A stretch of 59,227 bases of DNA from AA29 sp041481445. Lineage in GTDB: Bacteria; Acidobacteriota; Vicinamibacteria; Fen-336. Where the stretch lies: NCBI GenBank assembly GCA_041481445.1, contig JBGPBV010000026.1, forward strand, positions 1-59,227. Direction: 5' to 3'. Under the pieces are notes generated by a model. It saw only the letters and a list, made by a program, of their open reading frames with translations. It was not told the DNA's origin and searched no databases. Shown in pieces: positions 1 to 6,019 of this stretch (its first letter is position 1; every line of letters begins with the position of its first letter). A program made the position numbers and the translations under genes.

Positions 1-1
1 C

Positions 2-73
2 CTCATCACCGTCTCGACGTACAACCGGCTGGTGCGCCTCCGGAACGGCACCGAGAGCGCTTCTCGCCCCTGA
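2..73 (+). pseudogene. LemA-family N-terminal fragment, cut off
   Basis: The frame starting at base 2 reads LITVSTYNRLVRLRNGTESA and then stops at 71-73. The YNrLVrLRN stretch is the hallmark just after the N-terminal membrane helix of LemA proteins, where the family would continue with a tryptophan and an 'IDVQLKRR'-like segment. Here similarity ends abruptly near base 58 and a different coding signature takes over. The N-terminus lies outside the window. It may be a gene remnant left by a deletion or an assembly chimera; I cannot tell which. Confidence 0.4.
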
Positions 74-201
74 TGGTGGCGGCGCAGGCCGGCCGCAGCG
101 AGGCCGTGCGCGCGCTGCTCGCCATCCTGGCCGCCGGTGAGAGCCGGGGGTGCCGCAAGCCGCAGGCGTCCCATCTCCACGACAAAGGAGTCGAACGATG
201 A
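58..201 (+). pseudogene. Ankyrin-repeat fragment
   Basis: This frame opens directly at the end of the LemA-like segment and reads SPLMVAAQAGRSEAVRALLA, which fits one ankyrin helix-turn-helix (tPLh-AA--G--e-V--LL). There is no start codon in front of it and no further repeats behind it. After about base 120 the ankyrin pattern is lost, and the frame stops at 199-201, overlapping the next gene's ATG. I read it as a one-repeat remnant rather than a functional gene. Confidence 0.35.
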
Positions 202-752
202 CAAGACATGGCCTCCGCCTCTCGACCGTCCTCCTGCTCGCCGGTGGCGTCGCCCTGAGCGGCGCGTCCGCGCGGGCCGCGGACACCTACGCGGCCACGA
301 TCACCGCGAACACACAGAAGATCGCCTTCACCCACGGCCTGGCCTGGATCGACAAGAAAGGGCAGGTCTCCGTCGGCTTCTACAACGCCGACCCCAATCC
401 GAAGGAGCAGGCCCGCGCCATGGCGGACGGGGGAGCGATCTTCGGCGTGTTCGACGCCCCCAACGTGACCTTCGACCTCAGCTTCAAGGAGGGCGCGGCC
501 AGGGCGGACGTCGGCGCCTTCGAGTCCTGCCACATCAACTTCTGGCATTTCGACGCGGGGATCGGGATCTTCGACCTGAACACCTTCGCGAAGAACTGCG
601 GGCCGGTGGCTTTCACCGGCGACCTCAAGCCGGGCGCCGTGGTTCACGGGAAGCTGAAGGGAACCGGCGAGGGCCTGCCCGACAAGGCGGGCAAGAAGCC
701 GGTCTACACCTGGGACGTGGACTTCACGGCCACCGTCCGCGCCAAGCCCTGA
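198..752 (+). CDS. Secreted protein of unknown function
   Basis: 184 residues. The ATG at 198 is chosen because AAAGGAG lies just upstream (184-190) and the protein then begins with a clear signal peptide: basic N-region, a VLLLAGGVAL core, and an ARA cleavage site near residue 27. The mature part (about 157 residues) has no repeats or membrane segments. It carries two cysteines, in ESCHIN and KNCGPV, that could form a disulfide in the periplasm. I recognise no family. It stands alone: fragments lie upstream and the downstream gene is convergent. Confidence 0.75.
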   Translation: MTRHGLRLSTVLLLAGGVALSGASARAADTYAATITANTQKIAFTHGLAWIDKKGQVSVGFYNADPNPKEQARAMADGGAIFGVFDAPNVTFDLSFKEGAARADVGAFESCHINFWHFDAGIGIFDLNTFAKNCGPVAFTGDLKPGAVVHGKLKGTGEGLPDKAGKKPVYTWDVDFTATVRAKP

Positions 753-770
753 ACGCAGGGAGGCGTCGGT

Positions 771-1430
771 TCAGACGGCTCTGGGCGCCGCGCAGCGGCG
801 GCAGGAGAGCCGGAAGCCCGAGACGACCTTCCCGTCGCGCGCGCACACGGGCGTGCCGCAGCGGTCGCAGCGGTCGTTGCACGGTCCCGCGCAGTGCTCG
901 CAGGAGAGGCGGCGCGGCGAGAGCGCGCGCAGCACGCGACGGTCAAGCTGGGGGCTGATGAGCTCGAGCGGACTGACTCTCCTCCAGAGGGCGAGGAGGA
1001 CCACCGTCGCGACGCTCGCGTACACCAGCCAGGTGTTGATGGGGGCGGCCAGGCCGAGGTTGGGATGGAACTCGTAGGCGGCCCGGCTCAGCGGCCAGAA
1101 GGGCTCGACCGCGTACGCGGACAGCTTGGCGTCGGTGAGGAGATGGCCGGCGAAGGCGAGCGCCACCAGGGCCCCGAAGCCGGCGAGCCGGAGCGGCGCG
1201 CGGCGCCGCTCGTGCCAGGCCGCGGCCCCCACGATGGCGGCGCCCAGGAAGACGTTGTGGCCGAAGGTGTGGTGGTACCGGCTGTAGGCGACGTCGCCGA
1301 ACAGATAGGATACGGCGTCGAGGTCCGGGGCCACCGCCGCCGCCAGGCACCAGGCCCGCAGGGCACGATCGGACCCGGGGGCGAGCGTGCCCATGGCCCA
1401 TCCCAGGCCGGCGTGCGATTCGAAGTGCAT
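771..1430 (-). CDS. YdjM/DUF457-like membrane metal-dependent hydrolase with C-terminal Cys cluster
   Basis: 219 residues. The N-terminal about 165 residues match the inner-membrane YdjM/DUF457 family: an early histidine (MHFESHAGLGW), APDLDAVSYLFG, YHHTFGHNVF and AGHLLTDAKLSAY supply the conserved Asp/His residues between four or so hydrophobic helices. The C-terminal about 40 residues hold a dense cysteine cluster (CEHC, CNDRC, CDRC, CRRC) that looks zinc-binding and is not a usual part of the family. A possible -10 (TACGAT read on the minus strand) lies at 1448-1453. Function is unproven; hydrolase is the family label. It is convergent with the preceding secreted protein. Confidence 0.75.
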   Translation of the reverse strand: MHFESHAGLGWAMGTLAPGSDRALRAWCLAAAVAPDLDAVSYLFGDVAYSRYHHTFGHNVFLGAAIVGAAAWHERRRAPLRLAGFGALVALAFAGHLLTDAKLSAYAVEPFWPLSRAAYEFHPNLGLAAPINTWLVYASVATVVLLALWRRVSPLELISPQLDRRVLRALSPRRLSCEHCAGPCNDRCDRCGTPVCARDGKVVSGFRLSCRRCAAPRAV

Positions 1431-1473
1431 GTCGTCTCGAGGGCCGGATCGTACACCCGGCGCTCCGAGATCG

Positions 1474-1502
1474 TTGACACCCCCGCATCCCCCTGATAAC
1501 CT
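1474..1502 (+). promoter_or_regulatory. Promoter of tRNA-Val
   Basis: TTGACA (1474-1479), a 17-nt spacer and TAACCT (1497-1502) form a strong sigma70 promoter. The predicted start is near 1509, about 16 nt before the tRNA. Confidence 0.75.
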
Positions 1503-1524
1503 TGACCTCTTTCGCCTCTCGAAC

Positions 1525-1599
1525 AGGCGCGTGGCTCAGTGGTAGAGCGCTTCCTTGACACGGAAGAGGTCGGTGGTTCAATTCCACCCGCGCCTACCA
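1525..1599 (+). tRNA. tRNA-Val (GAC)
   Basis: 75 nt including an encoded CCA (1597-1599). The acceptor strands 1525-1531 and 1589-1595 pair over seven base pairs. The anticodon stem CTTCC/GGAAG encloses the loop TTGACAC, giving anticodon GAC (1557-1559), which reads GUC valine codons. The D arm (GGCTCAGTGGTAGAGC) and the TTCAATTC T-loop are normal. Confidence 0.97.
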
Positions 1600-1652
1600 T
1601 CGGTGGCCGTCCGGAGGGTGTAGCGTTCTCGATGATGAAGCGCGACTCATAG

Positions 1653-3494
1653 ATGGCGTCGCCCGCGCCCCTCGAGCCATTGGACGCCACCGGACCTTCG
1701 GGAGAGAGCAAGCCAGCCGACAGCCCCATCGAGATCTACCGCCACTCGTCCGCGCACCTGCTGGCGGCGGCGGTGACGGAGCTGTTTCCCGAGGCCCAGT
1801 GCGGCATCGGTCCGCCCACCGACGACGGCTTCTTCTACGACTTCCTGGTCGCGAAGCCGTTCACGCCGGAGGACATCACCGCCATCGAGAAGAAGATGGC
1901 GCACATCGTCAAGCAGAACCGGCCCATCGAGAAGCGCCTGATCCCCAAGCCGGAGGCCCTGGAGCTGTTCGCGCGCAAGGGGCAGGGCCTGAAGTGCGAG
2001 CTCATCCGCGAGAAGGCGGGCGAGCAGGTGCAGTGCTACACGATGGGCGAGTTCATCGACTTCTGCCTCGGCCCCCACCTGCCCTCGACCGGGAAGATCC
2101 AGGCCTTCAAGCTCAAGGAGTCGCCGAGCCAGTCCTACTGGAAGGGCAAGGAGGGCAACCCGGAGATGCAGCGCATCTACGGGTACGCCTTCTTCACCCG
2201 GGACGAGCTCGACGGGCACCTCAAGAAGCTGGAGGAGGCCAAGCGTCGCGACCATCGCCGGCTGGGGCGCGAGCTGGACCTCTTCTCGATCGCGGAGGAG
2301 ACGGGCGCGGGGCTCATCCTCTGGCATCCGAAGGGCGGCTTCGTCCGGATGAAGATGGAGGACTACTGGCGCGAGGCGCACCTCGCGGGCGGATACGACA
2401 TCGTGTTCAGCCCCCACATCGCCAAGCTCGACCTCTGGAAGACGAGCGGCCACACCGAGTACTACCGCGAGAACATGTACTCGCCGATCGAGATCGAGAA
2501 CGTCGAGTACCAGCTGAAGCCGATGAACTGCCCGTTCCACATCACGATCTACCGCTCGCACATGCGCAGCTACCGCGAGCTGCCCTTGCGCTACGCGGAG
2601 CTGGGCACCGTCTACCGGTTCGAGCGCTCGGGGGTGCTGCACGGCCTCCTGCGCGTGCGCGGGTTCACCCAGGACGACGCCCACCTGTTCTGCCGGCCCG
2701 ACCAGCTCGACGCCGAGATCGTGCGCGTCCTCGATTTCGTGACCACCGTGCTGCGGACCTTCGGCTTCGAACGCTACGACATCTACCTGTCCACGCGCCC
2801 GGCCAGGTCGGCGGGCACGGACGAGCAGTGGGAGACGGCCACCCGCGCGCTCAAGGGCGCGCTGGAGAAGCGCGGCCTGCCCTACGTCGTGGATGCGGGG
2901 GAGGGCGTGTTCTACGGGCCGAAGATCGACATCAAGATCAAGGACGTCCTCGACCGCGCCTGGCAGTGCTCGACCATCCAGGTGGACTTCAACAACCCGA
3001 ACCGCTTCGGCCTCGAGTACATCGGCGAGGACGGCAAGGCCCACCAGCCGGTCATGGTCCACCGCGCGCTGCTGGGCAGCCTGGAGCGCTTCTTCGGCGT
3101 CCTCATCGAGCACTACGCGGGAGCGTTCCCGCTCTGGCTGGCACCCGTGCAGGCGGTGGTCATCCCGGTGGCGGATGCGCACCACGAGTACGCGGGCAAG
3201 GTGGCGGACAAGATGCGGGCGGCGGGGATCCGGGTGCAGGTGGACGAGCGCGCGGAGAAGATCGGATACAAGATCCGCGAGGCGCAGGTGCAGAAGGTTC
3301 CCTACATGTTCGTGGTGGGAAAGCTGGAAAGCGTCGATCCCCTGGTCCAGCTCGTCTCCGTTCGGCACCGCACCGCAGGAGATCTGGGCTCCGGCACACC
3401 GCTGGACGAGTGGATCCGCAAGATCGTGCGCCTCACGGCTGAGCGCGCGACGAACGAGGGTGAACAGCCGTCGACACCTGGAGGTGTCTCATAG
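1653..3494 (+). CDS. thrS: Threonyl-tRNA synthetase lacking the TGS domain
   Basis: 613 residues. It charges tRNA-Thr in the cytosol. The second editing/additional domain begins almost at once: HSSAH (H31/H35) and CLGPH supply the HxxxH and CxxxH editing residues. The class II catalytic core follows, with the MNCPFH zinc cysteine, motif 2 (TVYRFERSG) and motif 3 (HQPVMVHRALLGSLERF), then the C-terminal anticodon-binding domain. In typical bacterial ThrRS a TGS domain of about 60 residues precedes HxxxH; here only a 28-residue Pro/Ser-rich leader is present, and the tRNA-Val gene 53 nt upstream leaves no room for more. No convincing Shine-Dalgarno is visible. The stop overlaps the proposed infC start. 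Confidence 0.95.
   Translation: MASPAPLEPLDATGPSGESKPADSPIEIYRHSSAHLLAAAVTELFPEAQCGIGPPTDDGFFYDFLVAKPFTPEDITAIEKKMAHIVKQNRPIEKRLIPKPEALELFARKGQGLKCELIREKAGEQVQCYTMGEFIDFCLGPHLPSTGKIQAFKLKESPSQSYWKGKEGNPEMQRIYGYAFFTRDELDGHLKKLEEAKRRDHRRLGRELDLFSIAEETGAGLILWHPKGGFVRMKMEDYWREAHLAGGYDIVFSPHIAKLDLWKTSGHTEYYRENMYSPIEIENVEYQLKPMNCPFHITIYRSHMRSYRELPLRYAELGTVYRFERSGVLHGLLRVRGFTQDDAHLFCRPDQLDAEIVRVLDFVTTVLRTFGFERYDIYLSTRPARSAGTDEQWETATRALKGALEKRGLPYVVDAGEGVFYGPKIDIKIKDVLDRAWQCSTIQVDFNNPNRFGLEYIGEDGKAHQPVMVHRALLGSLERFFGVLIEHYAGAFPLWLAPVQAVVIPVADAHHEYAGKVADKMRAAGIRVQVDERAEKIGYKIREAQVQKVPYMFVVGKLESVDPLVQLVSVRHRTAGDLGSGTPLDEWIRKIVRLTAERATNEGEQPSTPGGVS
3480..3486 (+). promoter_or_regulatory. Shine-Dalgarno of infC
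   Basis: GGAGGTG, the strongest ribosome-binding site in the vicinity, ends 4 nt before the ATA at 3491. It points to that codon, not to the ATG at 3578, as the infC start. Confidence 0.6.
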
Positions 3495-4141
3495 ACCAGA
3501 GGACGGTCAGAATCAACGACCGCATCCGCGCCAAGGAAGTCCGCGTCATCGACGACGACGGCTCCCAGCTCGGGATCATGCCGCCCGCGCAGGCGCTGTC
3601 GATCGCGGAGGAGAAGGGCCTCGACCTCGTGGAGATCGCGGCCAGCGCCACCCCGCCCGTCTGCAAGATCATGAACTCGGGGAAGTACTTCTACCAGCAG
3701 GCCAAGCGGGAGTCGGAGGCGCGCAAGCACCAGCGCCACATCCAGGTCAAGGAAGTGAAGTTCCGCCCCAAGATCGACGAGCACGACTTCCAGTTCAAGA
3801 AGCGCAACGTGGAGCGGTTCCTCAACGACGGCAACAAGGTGAAGTCGACCGTGATCTTCCGCGGCCGGGAGATGGTGCACAACGAGATCGGGCGCCGGAT
3901 CCTCAACCGCCTGGCCTCCGAGCTGACGGAGTCGGCGCTGATCGAGGTGCCGCCGCGTCAGGAAGGCATGACGATGGTGCAGATCCTCTCGCCGAAGAAG
4001 GAGCACGTGCCCGCCAAGCCGGCGAAGGCGGGGAAGGAGAAGAAGAGCAAGGAGTCGGACGCGGCGGCTCCGCAACCCAGAGCCAAGAAGCCGCGGACCC
4101 CGACCCCGGTGGCCGCGGGCGACGGCGAGACAAAATCATGA
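3491..4141 (+). CDS. infC: Translation initiation factor IF-3 with non-canonical ATA start
   Basis: 216 residues from 3491. IF-3 binds the 30S subunit and checks start-codon pairing. The conserved N-terminal segment RINDRIRAKEVRVIDDDG is encoded before the first ATG (3578), so that ATG would remove most of the N-domain signature. Reading upstream in frame there is no ATG, GTG or TTG; the ATA at 3491-3493, overlapping the thrS TAG stop (ATAG), sits at ideal distance from GGAGGTG. IF-3 genes classically use rare start codons (AUU in E. coli) for autoregulation, so an unusual codon is expected, but ATA itself is inference; ACG 3503 or ATC 3512 are alternatives. The C-terminus carries a Lys/Pro/Ala tail of about 40 residues. 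The stop overlaps rpmI (ATGA). Confidence 0.93.
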   Translation: MDQRTVRINDRIRAKEVRVIDDDGSQLGIMPPAQALSIAEEKGLDLVEIAASATPPVCKIMNSGKYFYQQAKRESEARKHQRHIQVKEVKFRPKIDEHDFQFKKRNVERFLNDGNKVKSTVIFRGREMVHNEIGRRILNRLASELTESALIEVPPRQEGMTMVQILSPKKEHVPAKPAKAGKEKKSKESDAAAPQPRAKKPRTPTPVAAGDGETKS

Positions 4142-4356
4142 GAAAGCCGAAGAAGAAGGGGAAGCGAAAGCTGAAGACGAACCGGGCCGCGGCCAAGCGC
4201 TTCAAGCTGACCGCGAGCGGGAAGATCAAGCGCGGCCATTCGATGAAGAGGCACATCCTGACCAAGAAGGCGGCCGGGCGGAAGCGCAAGCTCCGCCGGG
4301 CCACGCTGGTCGATCCCGCCGACGCCAGCAACATCAGGAGGATGCTGTTGGCGTAG
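4138..4356 (+). CDS. rpmI: 50S ribosomal protein L35
   Basis: 72 residues, slightly longer than the usual 64-66. The very basic sequence matches L35: KLKTNRAAAKRFKLTASGKIKR, GHSMKRHILTKKAAGRKRKLR, and the ending NIRRMLLA. It starts inside the infC stop (ATGA, 4138-4141), so it is probably translationally coupled to infC. The order infC-rpmI-rplT is the standard bacterial IF3-L35-L20 operon. Confidence 0.96.
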   Translation: MRKPKKKGKRKLKTNRAAAKRFKLTASGKIKRGHSMKRHILTKKAAGRKRKLRRATLVDPADASNIRRMLLA

Positions 4357-4366
4357 GAAGCAACGA

Positions 4367-4388
4367 GCCGGCCGCGGGCGCGGCCGGC
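4367..4388 (+). promoter_or_regulatory. Hairpin 1 in the rpmI-rplT spacer
   Basis: A 9-bp perfect stem, GCCGGCCGC/GCGGCCGGC, with a GGGC loop, starts 10 nt after the rpmI stop. No T-run follows, so it is not a classic terminator. It is the first of three consecutive hairpins before rplT. Confidence 0.5.
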
Positions 4389-4395
4389 CAGCAAT

Positions 4396-4415
4396 GGGCA
4401 GTCGTCGCACTGCCC
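4396..4415 (+). promoter_or_regulatory. Hairpin 2 in the rpmI-rplT spacer
   Basis: GGGCAGT pairs with ACTGCCC over 7 bp around a 6-nt loop. It is the middle hairpin of the series between rpmI and rplT. Confidence 0.45.
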
Positions 4416-4444
4416 GGGCCTCGTCGCCGCCTGGAAGCGTGACG

Positions 4445-4467
4445 GGCCGGTCCTCCGCGGACCGGCC
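4445..4467 (+). promoter_or_regulatory. Hairpin 3 upstream of rplT
   Basis: A 9-bp stem, GGCCGGTCC/GGACCGGCC, with a 5-nt loop ends 17 nt before the rplT ATG. Its position suits a translational control site such as L20 autoregulation, which is known in this operon in other bacteria, but resemblance to a known L20 site is not shown. Confidence 0.45.
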
Positions 4468-4484
4468 GACAAGGACGACGTGCC

Positions 4485-4880
4485 ATGCCGAGAGTCAAGA
4501 GGGGCAGCAAGCGCCGCGAGAAGCGGAAGAAGATACTTTCGCTCGCCAAGGGGTACTTCCTCACCAAGGGCAAGCTCTACCGGTCGGCCCAGCAGGCCAT
4601 CGCCCGCGCGGGCAACTTCGCCTACGTCGGCCGCCGCCTCAAGAAGCGCGACTTCCGCCGGCTCTGGATCATCCGCATCAATGCCGCCGCCCGCGCCCAC
4701 GACATCTCCTACAGCCAGTTCATCGCGGGCCTGAAGCGGGCGGGAGTGGACCTCGACCGCAAGACCCTGGCCGACATCGCGGCCCGCGACGGGGACGCCT
4801 TCGCGGCCCTGGTCGCCTCGGCCAAGTCGGCGGCCCCGGACAAGCCGGCGCCCTCGGCCAAGCCGGCGCCCTCCGCTTGA
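4485..4880 (+). CDS. rplT: 50S ribosomal protein L20
   Basis: 131 residues. It begins MPRVKRGSKRREKRKKIL and keeps the family core: KGYFLTKGKLYRSAQQAIARA, YVGRRLKKRDFRRLWIIRINAAAR and the NAAAR...SYSQFIAGLKRAGVDLDRK region. Normal L20 is about 118 residues; an Ala/Pro/Lys-rich tail ending in two PAPSA repeats makes up the excess. L20 binds 23S rRNA early in assembly and often represses its own operon; the three hairpins upstream are candidate sites. Confidence 0.96.
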   Translation: MPRVKRGSKRREKRKKILSLAKGYFLTKGKLYRSAQQAIARAGNFAYVGRRLKKRDFRRLWIIRINAAARAHDISYSQFIAGLKRAGVDLDRKTLADIAARDGDAFAALVASAKSAAPDKPAPSAKPAPSA

Positions 4881-4897
4881 GGCGATCGCCCCGCCCC

Positions 4898-4929
4898 GGC
4901 GAGATCGTTTAGACCTAAACGATCTCGCC
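4898..4929 (+). promoter_or_regulatory. Long near-perfect palindrome between rplT and pheS
   Basis: GGCGAGATCGTTTAG, a 2-nt centre (AC), then its exact reverse complement give 15 bp. The stem extends by one more C-G pair and, past a 2-nt bulge, a C-rich/G-rich arm (4894-4896 with 4933-4935). It ends 16 nt before the pheS ATG. No T-run follows. It could be an RNA hairpin acting on pheS translation or transcript processing, or a DNA operator. Confidence 0.6.
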
Positions 4930-4945
4930 GCCGGGGCTCCCGGGC

Positions 4946-6019
4946 ATGGCCGAGGCCGACGATCTGAAGGACAGGATCCGCGCCCTCCGCGCGGAGTTCG
5001 ACCGCGAGCTGGCCGCGGCGGGGGACGCCTCCGCCCTCCAGGCCCTCCGCGACCGGTACCTGGGCCGCAAGGCGGGCGCGATCACGTCCCTGATGAAGTC
5101 GCTGGGGACGCTCGGCCCGGACGAGCGCCCCCAGGCCGGGCAGGAGCTCAATGCCCTCAAGGACGAGGTCGAGAAGCGCCTGGACGCGGCCCGTGACCAG
5201 CGGGCGCAGCAGGGCCGCGGCCAGCAGCTCGCCCGCGAGCGCGTGGACATCACCCTGCCCGGCCGCCGGCCCCCCCACGGCCGGCGCCATCCGCTGACCA
5301 CCACCCGCGAGGACCTCGAGGACATCTTCCTGGCCATGGGCTACGAGATCTTCGACGGGCCCGAGGTGGAGGACGACTACCACAACTTCGAGGCCCTCAA
5401 CATGCCGCCCGACCACCCGGCGCGCGACATGCAGGACACCTTCTACCTGGCCGAGGGCGGGCTCCTGCTGCGCACGCACACGTCGAGCGGGCAGATCCGC
5501 TACATGCTGTCCAACCCCCACCCGCCCGACGTGCGCATCATCTCCGCGGGCAAGGTCTACCGGCGCGACGACGACATCACGCACTCGCCGATGTTCCAGC
5601 AGATCGAGGCCCTGGTGGTCGGCCGCGGCATCACGCTGGGCGACCTCAAGGGCACCATCGAGGCCTTCCTGCACGCGCTGTTCGGGGCGCAGTTCCCCGT
5701 GCGCTTCCGGCCCTCGTACTTCCCGTACACCGAGCCCTCGATGGAGGTGGACCTCGGGTGCGTGGTGTGCGGCGGCAAGGGCTGCCGCGTCTGCAAGCAG
5801 ACGGGATGGCTCGAGATCATGGGCTCGGGGATGGTGCACCCCGCGCTGTTCGAGGCGGTGAACGCGCGCCTGGGCCGCGTGGTCTACGACCCGGAAGAGG
5901 TCACCGGCTTCGCCTTCGGCCTCGGCATCGAGCGCGTGGCCATGGTCCGCCACGGCGTCGACAACATCCGCCTCTTCTACGAGAGCGACCTCCGCTTCCT
6001 GGAGCAGTTCCCGGGATGA
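4946..6019 (+). CDS. pheS: Phenylalanyl-tRNA synthetase alpha chain
   Basis: 357 residues, normal for the family. The N-terminal coiled coil contains RDRYLGRKAGAITSLMK. The catalytic part has class II motif 2 (GKVYRRDDDITHSPMFQQIE), aromatic-pocket residues around FRPSYFPYTEPSMEVDL, and motif 3 (GFAFGLGIERVAMVRHGV) near the C-terminus. Four cysteines in CVVCGGKGCRVC sit in the usual insertion loop. It forms the alpha2beta2 PheRS with pheT, whose ATG overlaps this stop (ATGA, 6016-6019). Confidence 0.97.
   Translation: MAEADDLKDRIRALRAEFDRELAAAGDASALQALRDRYLGRKAGAITSLMKSLGTLGPDERPQAGQELNALKDEVEKRLDAARDQRAQQGRGQQLARERVDITLPGRRPPHGRRHPLTTTREDLEDIFLAMGYEIFDGPEVEDDYHNFEALNMPPDHPARDMQDTFYLAEGGLLLRTHTSSGQIRYMLSNPHPPDVRIISAGKVYRRDDDITHSPMFQQIEALVVGRGITLGDLKGTIEAFLHALFGAQFPVRFRPSYFPYTEPSMEVDLGCVVCGGKGCRVCKQTGWLEIMGSGMVHPALFEAVNARLGRVVYDPEEVTGFAFGLGIERVAMVRHGVDNIRLFYESDLRFLEQFPG

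Noticed and set aside
1799..3442. Long open frames antiparallel or shifted to thrS and many other genes (for example 24939-26027 and 52764-54362)
   Set aside because: They lie wholly over confident genes, are Arg/Pro/Ala/Gly-rich with no domain signature, and are expected by chance in very GC-rich DNA.
3578..4141. Shorter infC starting at ATG 3578
   Set aside because: It would lose the conserved RINDRIRAKEVRVID N-terminal segment that is plainly encoded upstream.
4898..4929. Intrinsic terminator before pheS
   Set aside because: The stem is strong but is followed by GCCGGGG rather than a T-run, so termination is not supported.
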